Of a DNA stretch of 64,000 bases, positions 1 through 7,101 are shown in pieces. A program made the position numbers and the translations under genes. Position 1 is the first letter of the stretch. The number at the start of each line of letters is the position of its first letter. This stretch comes from an uncultured Selenomonadales bacterium (lineage in GTDB: Bacteria; Bacillota; Negativicutes; Selenomonadales; Selenomonadaceae): assembly GCA_937901445.1 (NCBI GenBank), contig CALDHY010000072.1, forward strand, positions 1-64,000. Direction: 5' to 3'. The notes beneath the pieces were generated by a model. That model did not search any database and had not been told where the DNA came from. It worked only from the letters and a program-made list of their open reading frames with translations.

Positions 1-102
1 CTGTGAGCGCGTGAGAGCCCCGCTAAGGGGTGGTTAAGGCGTTTTTGGTGTTCTTAGTCCAAAACGCAAAAATACCTTAATTTTGGCAATGTGAATGTTT
101 AA
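1..102. repeat. ~100-bp direct repeat, copy 1
   Basis: This stretch is repeated almost exactly at 255-357, with only a few substitutions and one inserted A between copies. Inside each copy are a short CCCCgctaaGGGG hairpin and a longer imperfect inverted repeat (TTAAGG...CCTTAA arms around the GTTTTTGG/CCAAAACGC segment), so the transcript could fold. The copy may begin before the window. I do not recognise it as a known RNA family or insertion sequence, and it may be a structured RNA, a dispersed intergenic repeat or a tail of a mobile element. Confidence 0.7.
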
Positions 103-192
103 AGGCAGGTAATTATAATTATGAAAACTAAAAAAATTTTTCTTATTTTGAGAATAAAAATCAAAGATGATGGAATTTTGAAAAATCATCAT

Positions 193-216
193 CCGCCGGA
201 AAGGCGGCTTTTTTTA
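193..216 (+). terminator. Rho-independent terminator-like hairpin
   Basis: A CCGCC-GGAAA-GGCGG hairpin is followed by a run of T residues. It reads on the plus strand and lies between the two copies of the ~100-bp repeat. No supported gene lies just upstream in the window, so it may end a transcript that contains the first repeat copy. Confidence 0.55.
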
Positions 217-254
217 TTGGCGGAAAGTTTTGGAGCAAGAGCGCGGAAATGCCC

Positions 255-357
255 CTGTGAGCGCGTGAGAGCCCCGCTAAGGGGTGGTTAAGGCGTTTTT
301 GGTGTTCTTTATCCAAAACGCAAAAAATACCTTAATTTTGGCAATGTGAAGGTTTAA
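255..357. repeat. ~100-bp direct repeat, copy 2
   Basis: Second copy of the element at 1-102, complete at both ends. Identity is lost abruptly after the GGTTTAA at its right end. The spacing between copies (254 bp start to start) includes the terminator-like hairpin at 193-216. Confidence 0.7.
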
Positions 358-802
358 TCATTGAAGATAATTTCATATGTCAGACTAAAATTAAATTGCA
401 AAAAAAATACGCCTTGAGAATCGGCGACGCCCTAAATTTTAGCCAAGAAATGGCGTAGTGGCAAGGAATTTTGAAAATGTGCAAGAAATTTCAGCGGCAG
501 GATAAACGTCCGTACATCCGAAAAATCGAATACTGGGGGGTGAAGTGTTGAGAGCGGATACGAGGGGGGATTTGAAGCCGTCGCCGCTCCGATCATTAGA
601 ATTTAAGGCAAAAAATTAATGTTTTCTAATTTTAATTACAGTTATAGATAAAATTTACAACAGCGGTACAAATAAAACTATGACTATTTTTACATATCTT
701 GAAGCCGGTATAAGGAGCATAATTCGGCAGAATTTTTGTCGAGTTCGGAATTTGCAGCAAAATCTGAAGGTACGTTGCAGCCGTGACGGACGATAAAATG
801 TT
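358..802. other. Intergenic stretch, no supported gene
   Basis: I see no convincing gene here. Short open frames lack coding character, apart from a ~23-codon frame near 548-619 with a G-rich sequence ahead of a TTG, which I did not accept. The 3' end of the minus-strand kinase gene at 803 faces this stretch; no response regulator gene follows it, which is where one would normally sit in an AgrC-type operon. Confidence 0.5.
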
Positions 803-2107
803 TCACGTTGAAAGAACTTGCCAAGTTGCAGAAATTTTTAACCAACCGCGCGCTTGAGTAAAATTCACTTGCGCTTGATATTTTTCGATAAACGCCGACA
901 AGGTTTTCATACCCGTGCCGTGTTGCCAATTCGGCAAGCCGTTTTCATTCAGTTCCAAAATTTCCTCACAGCGGTTTGATATTTCAAATGTAATTTTGAA
1001 ATCTGCGCGAAGGATTGACAAAAAAATTTCCCGTGAATCAGGCGGTTGCCGCAAGCTTGCCGAAATTGCGTTGTCAAATAGATTGGAAACTAAAATTGTA
1101 AAATCGCTTTCGTTGGAAATTTCAAACGCCTGAACGTCGACTGTTACTTTAATTCCCAAATTTTGCGCCTTCGCTTGACAGGTTAAAATGACGGCGTTTA
1201 AAATGGAATTAGCCGAAAATTTATCTGTTTCATCAGTTTTGCCCAAAAGTTCAATTTGAGTTTGAATATGTTCAATCGCCGCTTGAAATTTGCTTTCCTT
1301 AGCCATTGCCGAAATGAGCCGGTAATTGTGGCGCAGGTCGTGCCGGAATATCGCCATTTGTTTTTGATTTTCCTGCTCCGTCAAATTATACTCGCGCAGA
1401 TTTTTCAACTGTTGCTGTAAAGTTTGATTGAAATATTCCCGCCGTTTTTTCTTTTCAATTTCTCTGTTGGCAACGTTTACCGAGCGATACATTACCAAAA
1501 AAAATATTGGAATTAAAAAGCGCAAAAATCTTTCTTTGAAGGGTTGAATCAATACATTGTTTAGCATCGTCGAATAAATCCCTACCATAATTACCACCGG
1601 CAAAATTGCATTAAACCAGCGATATTTACCATCAAAAAAATAATCCGGCAGTAACAAATTTACAAAAATTTCTTTTTCCCAATGCCAAAGTATCACAAGC
1701 CAAAATATATTAAAAATTCCCTGCGTAAGAAATTCATTGACAGGAAAAAAAATTTGCAATGCCGCGTTGACAGTTGCCGCCATTCCTTGAACTATCAATG
1801 CCCAAATTCCGTGCATTCCAAATACAAAAATATGACGAATAAATTTTTCTTGGATTGTTACGACCGCAATTCCAAAATATAAAATCCAGCCGGCAGTAAA
1901 CGCAATTTTATAAAATGTTGCGTCTAAGCCGCAAATTTGAAATAAAATCGTATCTCCGACAAAAAGCAGCGCGGCTAAAACCAGAAATTTTGTCCAGAGC
2001 GTTTGTGTTTCTTCAAGCGTCATTCGTTTACTGAACGGCAAGTAGCGCAGATATGCATTTAAAATCTGCGTCAATCCTATGGTTGCAGAAACAAGCAGGA
2101 AAATCAT
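803..2107 (-). CDS. AgrC-like (HPK10) sensor histidine kinase
   Basis: Membrane sensor kinase of 434 residues. About six hydrophobic segments fill residues 1-210, followed by a coiled stretch (about 215-250) and a GHKL catalytic domain. The H-box FRHDLRHN puts the phospho-accepting His at 256. The N-box NLFDN is at 342-346 and the glycine-rich GTGM at 397-400. This layout is that of the AgrC/HPK10 family, which normally senses a peptide and phosphorylates a LytTR-type regulator. The ATG overlaps the stop of the upstream kinase by 4 bp (ATGA), so the two are translationally coupled. No response regulator gene adjoins; the nearest LytTR regulator is at 21153. The ligand is unknown; a locally made peptide is an inference. 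Confidence 0.85.
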   Translation of the reverse strand: MIFLLVSATIGLTQILNAYLRYLPFSKRMTLEETQTLWTKFLVLAALLFVGDTILFQICGLDATFYKIAFTAGWILYFGIAVVTIQEKFIRHIFVFGMHGIWALIVQGMAATVNAALQIFFPVNEFLTQGIFNIFWLVILWHWEKEIFVNLLLPDYFFDGKYRWFNAILPVVIMVGIYSTMLNNVLIQPFKERFLRFLIPIFFLVMYRSVNVANREIEKKKRREYFNQTLQQQLKNLREYNLTEQENQKQMAIFRHDLRHNYRLISAMAKESKFQAAIEHIQTQIELLGKTDETDKFSANSILNAVILTCQAKAQNLGIKVTVDVQAFEISNESDFTILVSNLFDNAISASLRQPPDSREIFLSILRADFKITFEISNRCEEILELNENGLPNWQHGTGMKTLSAFIEKYQAQVNFTQARGWLKISATWQVLST

Positions 2108-3483
2108 TTTGCCGCCTCCTCCCAGTACATTACAAATCTAACTTTGCCGTTCAGTTGTTCAAAGGCAACTTGCGCCTTATATTTTTTGGCGAATGTACCG
2201 ACGGAGAGCATACCTATTCCGTGTCCGCTCTTTTTTTGAGTTGTCGAGGGGAAACCGTTTTTGTTTAGGCGGAGCGGTTCGTTGTACAAATTTGAAACTT
2301 CCAACAGGCATTGGCGGGCGTTGTATTTTATGACGATTGAAATTTTGCGCTCGTCCGGCGGTTGTTTTTGACTGGCGATAACCGCGTTTTCCAGCAAGTT
2401 TGAAAGTAAAATTGCAAAGTCACTTTCTTCCGTCAAAATTTCGGCGGGCATTTTTATTTTGTGTTCAAACTCAATACCGAATTTTTTTGCCTGTTGCATA
2501 TAGATTGAAATTGCCGCGTTGATTAGCGGCGCGCGGCAGAATCTGATAATTTTTGTAGCGTCCAAAAGATTTTCCCTTTGATTTAAAAAATTGAGTACGC
2601 CTTGAGCGTCGGATTGTTTCAAAAGGCTAAGGAGTTTTTCATAATCCTCGCGCAGATTTTGTTTGAGCGCGTCCATTTGTTCTTGATTTTCGGCGATTAG
2701 TTGATTGTGCTGTTCCAAAGATTTCAGTTGTTCCTTAAGCAGTTGTTGTTCATGCAGAATTTTTTGGTGTTCATTAAAATTTTTCGTTCCTATTAAAATA
2801 TATTGGTAAATGTAAAAAAATCCCAAAATCAGGTACAATCTTGAAAATCTTTCGTTCCAATCGTGCCAAAGGTATTCGTCTTGCCACAACAAAAAATGCC
2901 CTATTCCCAAAAGTGCCGGCAATAAGGCTAAATATTTTCCCTGCACGCGGTCTTGAAAAATTGATGACGCGTCAGACATTCCTACAAAAAAATATTTTTC
3001 CACCGGCAACAACACCGCAAAAAATGTTAAGTATAAGCCGCCGTGAATCAAAGCTAAAATTTCAAGAGTTTCATTGGCGAAAAAAAGCGCGTCCGCCATC
3101 GCCGCCAAATTGTGTAGTGAAAGCATCCATAGCCCCGACATTCCCAAAATAAAAAAGTGATACGAAAGTTGCCGCCGAATCGTCAACACCGTTATTAAGA
3201 AAAACGGCAACCAGCCGAATCCGAGTATTATTTTGTAATTTGAAGCGGTAACGCCGAATACTTCAAAAAAATTTTTGTACAGGGCAGTTGTACACGTTGC
3301 CAAAATAAAAAGCCGCAACCACAGCTTAAAATTTTCTTCCGGCGAAATTTTATTTTTTAGCGGGAGGTATCGAAGGTAAGAATCTGCGAGGTGAATTACT
3401 GTTATTAAAAGAGCCGCATTCAACTGAATCAATCCTTCAAAAAAAATTTTGGCAACCCAAATAATTGTAACGGAAACTGTCAA
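2104..3483 (-). CDS. AgrC-like sensor kinase homologue lacking the H-box histidine
   Basis: Paralogue of the downstream kinase with the same plan: hydrophobic sensor region to about residue 235, coiled linker, and a C-terminal GHKL ATPase domain. The N-box NLLEN (362-366) and GHGIGM (420-425) are kept. Where the partner has FRHDLRHN, this protein reads LKQNLRED (273-280), so the phospho-accepting His is replaced by Gln275 and the second His by Glu279. It cannot be a conventional autokinase; it may act as a heterodimer partner that phosphorylates or modulates the second kinase. The start is TTG at 3483, preceded by AAGGCGG. It is first in a two-gene operon that diverges from the gene at 3606. 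Confidence 0.8.
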   Translation of the reverse strand: MTVSVTIIWVAKIFFEGLIQLNAALLITVIHLADSYLRYLPLKNKISPEENFKLWLRLFILATCTTALYKNFFEVFGVTASNYKIILGFGWLPFFLITVLTIRRQLSYHFFILGMSGLWMLSLHNLAAMADALFFANETLEILALIHGGLYLTFFAVLLPVEKYFFVGMSDASSIFQDRVQGKYLALLPALLGIGHFLLWQDEYLWHDWNERFSRLYLILGFFYIYQYILIGTKNFNEHQKILHEQQLLKEQLKSLEQHNQLIAENQEQMDALKQNLREDYEKLLSLLKQSDAQGVLNFLNQRENLLDATKIIRFCRAPLINAAISIYMQQAKKFGIEFEHKIKMPAEILTEESDFAILLSNLLENAVIASQKQPPDERKISIVIKYNARQCLLEVSNLYNEPLRLNKNGFPSTTQKKSGHGIGMLSVGTFAKKYKAQVAFEQLNGKVRFVMYWEEAAK

Positions 3484-3515
3484 GCTTTTCCGCCTTGACG
3501 TTTTTTTATTTTGTT

Positions 3516-3547
3516 ACACTTTTTGAATTTGGTGAACACTTTTTGAA
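3516..3547. promoter_or_regulatory. Direct-repeat operator (putative LytTR site) at the divergent promoter
   Basis: Two copies of ACACTTTTTGAA start at 3516 and 3536, exactly 20 bp apart. The same arrangement occurs at 4912-4943 before the RiPP operon. Paired direct repeats one to two helical turns apart, just upstream of a -35 box, are typical of LytTR response regulator targets. The site lies between the kinase operon (minus) and the gene at 3606 (plus). Confidence 0.6.
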
Positions 3548-3553
3548 GTTGTA

Positions 3554-3582
3554 TTGATTTTCGCCGGTAAAAATTTGAAAAT
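3554..3582 (+). promoter_or_regulatory. Promoter candidate for the 3606 gene
   Basis: TTGATT (3554-3559) and GAAAAT (3577-3582) are separated by 17 bp. The -35 box begins 6 bp after the direct repeats, the same distance as in the RiPP promoter at 4950. The AAGTTnTATTGA context is shared by both sites. Confidence 0.45.
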
Positions 3583-3605
3583 AACAATTCGGAGGCTGAT
3601 TCAAG

Positions 3606-4112
3606 TTGAAAAAATTTTTAATGGTAATCTGCGCGACGTTGCTGATTTTCAGTCAAGCGGCGGCGGCGCAAGTTCCGGATTATTTGGATGAAGACAGAAA
3701 TTTTTTGTTAAGCGGAATGCACGCGGGAACGGCGTGGTACGTCGATAAAAATTCTGTTAAAATATTGGAGGAAGACGCGCCGAATTATCAAATTGCCGTC
3801 AAAATTTTAACCGTGCGCTACGATTTTTCCGGCGGCGAAATTCAAAAAGTTATCGACGAAAAAATTTGTAATTACCTTTACCAATGGGACGAAAGAAAAA
3901 TGTATTGCCGGATAAATGAAAATTGGCAGTATATACCGCCCGTTGGAAGTTTGGCAGAAACCGGCAATGACGCAAGCGGCGAAATGGCTTTTTATATTGC
4001 TTACGGCAAAAAATTTTACGGCGGGCAAAAGTGGCTTGACGAAAAAACCGGCGCGCTTCGGTCTCCAAATTTTAGCGAAGAAATTTACAAAATAATTGAT
4101 GAATCGAATTGA
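3606..4112 (+). CDS. Secreted hypothetical protein
   Basis: A 168-residue protein with a clear signal peptide (MKKFLMVICATLLIFSQAAAA, cleavage expected after the Ala run near residue 21). The mature part has a WYVDKNSVKIL segment and alternating strands but no catalytic motif I recognise, so it is probably a small periplasmic or surface protein. The start is TTG at 3606, chosen because GGAGG at 3591-3595 is correctly spaced. It is followed closely by a STAS/RsbW pair and preceded by the direct-repeat operator, so the three genes may form one regulated unit. Function unknown. Confidence 0.7.
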   Translation: MKKFLMVICATLLIFSQAAAAQVPDYLDEDRNFLLSGMHAGTAWYVDKNSVKILEEDAPNYQIAVKILTVRYDFSGGEIQKVIDEKICNYLYQWDERKMYCRINENWQYIPPVGSLAETGNDASGEMAFYIAYGKKFYGGQKWLDEKTGALRSPNFSEEIYKIIDESN

Positions 4113-4126
4113 AAGGCGGTAATTTA

Positions 4127-4459
4127 ATGGCAACTTCGATTGAATTTCAGGAAGTCGCGCAGGGCAACTGGACGATTTTAAAAGCGATTGGACAAATTGA
4201 CACGACAAACGCGGCGGTTGCCGAAAAAACTTTGCTTGATACTCTCGACAAGAGCCAAAATTTGGCGTTGGATATGTCGCAACTCAAATACACCTCAAGC
4301 GCGGGACTTCGTGCGTTGCTCCGCACCGGCAAAAAGGCAAAGAAAACTAAAAAGCAATTTGTATTTTGCGGCGTTGCCGGTATGGTTAAGGAAATTTTGG
4401 AAGATTCAGGTACAGATTTACTTTTTCAAATTTATGAATCTGCCGCAGATTTACAATAG
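4127..4459 (+). CDS. STAS-domain anti-sigma factor antagonist
   Basis: A 110-residue single STAS domain, the usual size of SpoIIAA/RsbV proteins. The signature TSSAGLRAL contains the serine (about 58) that a partner kinase phosphorylates. The ATG at 4127 follows AAAGGCGG; the frame is open further upstream but without a ribosome site. The RsbW-type kinase begins right after the stop, so the two form a classic partner-switch pair. The protein should bind the kinase when unphosphorylated; phosphatases of the matching type are encoded at 19248 and 25783. Confidence 0.85.
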   Translation: MATSIEFQEVAQGNWTILKAIGQIDTTNAAVAEKTLLDTLDKSQNLALDMSQLKYTSSAGLRALLRTGKKAKKTKKQFVFCGVAGMVKEILEDSGTDLLFQIYESAADLQ

Positions 4460-4471
4460 GTGGTATTTAAT

Positions 4472-4909
4472 TTGCAAGAAAATCTTTCGGCGTGGAAAAA
4501 ATTTCCGGCAACTGAAAACGCCTATGAAAGTATCAGGGATTTTATTCTTGACGCCGCCAAAAATTTCAACGTCAAACAGGAAAAACTTTTGCGGCTTGAA
4601 CTCGGCATTGAAGAAATTGTCATAAACATTATTCACTACGCCTACAAAGACGGCGGCGATATTTTTGTAAAAGTTTACGACGATGAAACGCACAATATTT
4701 TTTATTTTGAGTTGGCAGACTACGGCACGCCGTTTAATCCGCTTGATAAAATTGACCCGCGCTCCGTTGATAAATCTGAAATTCAAGACAGAAAAATCGG
4801 CGGCTTCGGTATTGCCTTTGTCAAAAAAACTTTCGTAAATTTGAGTTACGCCTATGAAAATTTTCAAGGGCAAAAAGCTAATCATCTTACTTTGGGATTC
4901 GTCAAATAG
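4472..4909 (+). CDS. RsbW-type serine kinase / anti-sigma factor
   Basis: A 145-residue HATPase_c protein of the RsbW/SpoIIAB class. The N-box ELGIEEIVINIIHYAY has the Mg-coordinating Asn, DYGTPFNP is the G1 box and GGFGIAFV the glycine-rich lid. TTG at 4472 is preferred because AGGTGG (4458-4463) lies 8 bp ahead; GTG at 4460 is the alternative and has no site. It should phosphorylate the upstream STAS protein. No sigma factor gene is adjacent, so its true target (a sigma factor or another output) is not visible here. The promoter of the RiPP operon lies just downstream. Confidence 0.85.
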   Translation: MQENLSAWKKFPATENAYESIRDFILDAAKNFNVKQEKLLRLELGIEEIVINIIHYAYKDGGDIFVKVYDDETHNIFYFELADYGTPFNPLDKIDPRSVDKSEIQDRKIGGFGIAFVKKTFVNLSYAYENFQGQKANHLTLGFVK

Positions 4910-4911
4910 AT

Positions 4912-4943
4912 ACACTTTTTCAAGGCAAGTTACACTTTTTTAA
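4912..4943. promoter_or_regulatory. Direct-repeat operator (putative LytTR site) of the RiPP operon
   Basis: ACACTTTTTCAA at 4912 and ACACTTTTTTAA at 4932 form a direct repeat with an exact 20-bp period, matching the pair at 3516-3547 in sequence, spacing and distance to the -35 box. The likely binder is the LytTR regulator encoded at 21153, which is inferred from family behaviour. Confidence 0.65.
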
Positions 4944-4949
4944 GTTTTA

Positions 4950-4977
4950 TTGAAAAATTTTTTTTACTTGCTAAAAT
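4950..4977 (+). promoter_or_regulatory. Promoter of the RiPP precursor operon
   Basis: TTGAAA (4950-4955) and TAAAAT (4972-4977) have a 16-bp spacer, a good vegetative-type promoter. It sits 6 bp after the direct-repeat operator and about 65 bp ahead of the first precursor start. Confidence 0.6.
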
Positions 4978-5043
4978 GCAAAATGTAGAAACTTTGAGGC
5001 AAAATTCAGTTTCGACAATCAAAAATTCAGGAGGTTTATTCCT

Positions 5044-5385
5044 ATGAATGACAATGAAAAAATTGCAAAGGTGAAGGAAATTTTCGCCGACAAAGATTTT
5101 GTTGCAAAAGTTATGGAAATGGAAACGGCAGAGGAAGTGCAAGCCGCAGTAAAAGCGCAGGGCGTCGAACTTACCCTTGAAGAAATTGAGGCAACTAAGG
5201 CTGAACTTGCCAATCAACTTGAAAACCCTGATTCAGATGAAATTTCAGACGAACAACTTGAAAACGTTGCAGGCGGCTTCGCAGTTACTACGATTGTTTG
5301 CGCGGCAATTATCGGCGCGGGCGCAATAGGCGGCATTGCATCACTTGCAAAAGGCGTTCACGAATGGACACGCCGTCGCTGGTAA
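5044..5385 (+). CDS. Nif11/NHLP-type RiPP precursor 1
   Basis: A 113-residue precursor. Residues 1-78 form an acidic, helical Nif11-like leader ending in LENVAGG, the double-glycine site for a C39 peptidase. The 35-residue core is rich in Gly, Ala and Ile, contains one Cys, and finishes with HEWTRRRW. The leader is close to that of precursor 3, and both cores share the VHEWTRRRW ending. AGGAGG at 5029-5034 precedes the ATG. It is first of six tandem genes. The C-terminal Arg/Trp motif, shared with otherwise unlike cores, is the probable modification site. Confidence 0.9.
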   Translation: MNDNEKIAKVKEIFADKDFVAKVMEMETAEEVQAAVKAQGVELTLEEIEATKAELANQLENPDSDEISDEQLENVAGGFAVTTIVCAAIIGAGAIGGIASLAKGVHEWTRRRW

Positions 5386-5400
5386 TTCAGAGGTAAAAAA

Positions 5401-5748
5401 ATGACTGAAGAACAAAAAGCCGAAAAGCTTAAAGAAATTTTCGCCGACAAAGATTTTGCGGTAAAAGTTATGGAAATGGAAACGGCAGAGGAAGTTCAAG
5501 CCGCCGTTAAAGAAAAGGGTGTTGAACTTTCACTTGACGAAATTACCGCTGCCCGCGAACAACTCATTAAAATGCAAGAAAACGGCGAAGAATTGGACGA
5601 TTCACAGCTTGAACAAGTTGCAGGCGGTTTCGCTATTGCCGGAACGCTTTTCCTTATCGGTATGGGCGTTTTAGTTGGCGGCAGTGTAGGAGTAGGAATT
5701 GGCGCGGCTGTTCGTGAAAACAGGGAGAGCAGAGGTCGCCGCTGGTAA
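5401..5748 (+). CDS. Nif11/NHLP-type RiPP precursor 2
   Basis: A 115-residue precursor. The leader resembles precursors 1 and 3 in the first 50 residues (KEIFADKDF, METAEEVQAAVK) and ends in LEQVAGG at 76. The 39-residue core is a glycine-rich hydrophobic stretch (GMGVLVGGSVGVGIGAA) followed by a charged tail ending RGRRW. The core has no Cys. It begins 15 bp after precursor 1, with AGAGGT as ribosome site. The divergent core but retained final RRW supports selection on those last residues. Confidence 0.9.
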   Translation: MTEEQKAEKLKEIFADKDFAVKVMEMETAEEVQAAVKEKGVELSLDEITAAREQLIKMQENGEELDDSQLEQVAGGFAIAGTLFLIGMGVLVGGSVGVGIGAAVRENRESRGRRW

Positions 5749-5771
5749 AAAATTATTTTGGAGGATATAAA

Positions 5772-6113
5772 ATGACTGACGAACAAAAAGTTGCAAAGAT
5801 AAAAGAAATTTTCGCTGACAAAGAATTTGTTGCAAAAGTTATGGCAATGGAGACGGCAGAGGAAGTGCAAGCCGCCGTTAAAGCGCAGGGCGTCGAACTT
5901 ACCCTTGAAGAAATTGAAGCAACCAAAGCCGAACTCGCTAACCAACTTGAAAATAAAGATTCTGATGAAGTTTCAGATGAACAACTTGAAAATGTTGCGG
6001 GCGGCTTAGCTGTTACTACCGCAGTTTTAATCGCAGGCGGACTTTTGGCGGCAGGCAGCGGGCTTGCTACTCTCGGGGCAAAAGTTCACGAATGGACGCG
6101 CCGCCGCTGGTAA
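5772..6113 (+). CDS. Nif11/NHLP-type RiPP precursor 3
   Basis: A 113-residue precursor, nearly identical to precursor 1 in the leader, with the Gly-Gly at 77-78. Its 35-residue core (LAVTTAVLIAGG...) is a distinct hydrophobic Gly/Ala/Leu sequence without Cys, ending VHEWTRRRW exactly as in precursor 1. GGAGG lies 10 bp ahead of the ATG. The pair 1/3 looks like a recent duplication with divergence concentrated in the middle of the core. Confidence 0.9.
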   Translation: MTDEQKVAKIKEIFADKEFVAKVMAMETAEEVQAAVKAQGVELTLEEIEATKAELANQLENKDSDEVSDEQLENVAGGLAVTTAVLIAGGLLAAGSGLATLGAKVHEWTRRRW

Positions 6114-6129
6114 TTGGGAGGTTTTAACT

Positions 6130-6438
6130 ATGAACGAAAAACTTAATGAACTTTTGAAAGATGAAGCCGTTGTTAAAGAACTTTTGGAGCAAGAAACGGC
6201 TGAAGATGCGCAAAAGTTTTTGGCCGGCAAGGGCGTCGAAATTTCCATTGAAGACCTTGAAAAAATTCAACAAGCATTAGCCGCACAATCTGAAGGCGAA
6301 ATGGACGATTCCCAACTTGAAAACGTTGCGGGCGGCGCGTCATTGAATGTTCAGGTTTATAATCCAATACTGCCCGGCGGAATAGTCAACTTGCCTAATT
6401 TGCGTCCGTACCCCGGCAATAAGTATCGTCGTTGGTAA
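6130..6438 (+). CDS. Nif11/NHLP-type RiPP precursor 4
   Basis: A 102-residue precursor of a second leader subtype (MNEKLNELLKDEAVVKELL, QETAEDAQKFLAGKGVEIS), with LENVAGG ending at 69. The 33-residue core differs completely from the others: it is Pro/Asn-rich with no glycine-zipper character, yet it still ends KYRRW. The ATG at 6130 is chosen from the GGGAGG at 6116-6121 and from alignment with precursor 6; an in-frame extension upstream has no ribosome site. Confidence 0.9.
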   Translation: MNEKLNELLKDEAVVKELLEQETAEDAQKFLAGKGVEISIEDLEKIQQALAAQSEGEMDDSQLENVAGGASLNVQVYNPILPGGIVNLPNLRPYPGNKYRRW

Positions 6439-6474
6439 TTTTCATATCGCGCAGATTTTAAGGAGGCAAATTGG

Positions 6475-6645
6475 ATGAATACAAGTCTTGAAGAATTGCT
6501 CCAAAATGCCGAATTTGTCGAAGAACTTTTGGAACAAGAAAACGCTGATGACGCCCGCCAATTTTTGGACGCCTACCGCGTTGAACTGAATATCGCGCAG
6601 GTTGAAGAACTTCTTGATTCTCTTAAAAATTCTCAATCTGCATAA
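6475..6645 (+). CDS. Leader-only Nif11-type peptide (no core)
   Basis: A 56-residue open frame with an excellent AAGGAGG at 6460-6466. Its sequence (MNTSLEELLQNAEFVEELLE, QENADDARQFLDAYRVELN) aligns with the leaders of precursors 4 and 6, but it stops after KNSQSA, before any Gly-Gly site or core. It lies between precursors 4 and 6 in the same operon. It may be a precursor that lost its core, or a decoy or chaperone that binds the maturase or the peptidase. No in-frame core remains downstream, since the next precursor starts 23 bp later with its own ribosome site. Confidence 0.75.
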   Translation: MNTSLEELLQNAEFVEELLEQENADDARQFLDAYRVELNIAQVEELLDSLKNSQSA

Positions 6646-6668
6646 ATTAAATTTGTGAGGTTTTAACT

Positions 6669-6974
6669 ATGAATGAACAACTTGCTGAACTTTTGAAAGA
6701 TGAGGCGGCAGTCAAGGAACTTTTGGAACTTGAAACTGATGAAGAAGTTCAAAAGTTTTTGGCGGCAAAAGATGTTGAGTTAAGCCTTGACGAAATTAAA
6801 ACTATTCGTGAAGGCATCGCAACCCGCCTTAACAATACAGAAGAACTTTCTGACGACCAACTCGAAAATGTCGCGGGCGGCGTAGGTATAGCGGGAGATA
6901 TTATTGATATTGCAGTAGATACAATTTGCAGAGTCGGCGATTTGGTTCACACTCTTACTCGCCGTCGCTGGTAA
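6669..6974 (+). CDS. Nif11/NHLP-type RiPP precursor 6
   Basis: A 101-residue precursor with a leader like precursor 4 (MNEQLAELLKDEAAVKELLE) and LENVAGG ending at 71. The 30-residue core is the shortest: VGIAGDIIDIAVDT, one Cys, then VHTLTRRRW. It shares the TRRRW end with precursors 1 and 3 although Trp is absent at the preceding position. GAGG lies 10 bp ahead of the ATG. It is the last precursor before the attenuator-like hairpin. Confidence 0.9.
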   Translation: MNEQLAELLKDEAAVKELLELETDEEVQKFLAAKDVELSLDEIKTIREGIATRLNNTEELSDDQLENVAGGVGIAGDIIDIAVDTICRVGDLVHTLTRRRW

Positions 6975-7063
6975 AATAGTGTTGTAGTGGGGTAGTTGGG
7001 TAGTGGGATAGTAAAACTACAAGACTACAGCACCACCACACTACTTGTAAAATCTGACACTAT

Positions 7064-7101
7064 GAGGGGCTAATTGTTTGTTCAGTTAGCCTCTCAATTT
7101 T
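7064..7101 (+). terminator. Attenuator-like hairpin between precursors and maturase
   Basis: GAGGGGCTAA (7064-7073) pairs with TTAGCCTCTC (7086-7095), a 10-bp stem with one G-U pair, followed by AATTTT. Just upstream (6980-7040) a longer imperfect palindrome of GTAGTGGG and ACTAC blocks could also fold. Partial termination here would give more precursor than enzyme, as is common in RiPP operons. Confidence 0.5.

Noticed and set aside
121..292. Short plus-strand ORF beginning ATGAAAACTAAA
   Set aside because: It runs through the terminator-like hairpin and into the second repeat copy, and has no coding character beyond Lys-rich codons.
548..619. Small frame starting TTG after a G-rich sequence, ~23 codons
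   Set aside because: Too short, no homologue recognised, and the frame has no other support.
690..929. 79-residue minus-strand frame overlapping the end of the kinase gene
   Set aside because: It overlaps the kinase 3' end in another frame and resembles no protein; treated as a shadow.
5044..6974. Lanthipeptide or sactipeptide interpretation of the precursors
   Set aside because: No LanM/LanB-type gene is present and only two cores have a Cys, so thioether chemistry is unlikely to be the shared modification.
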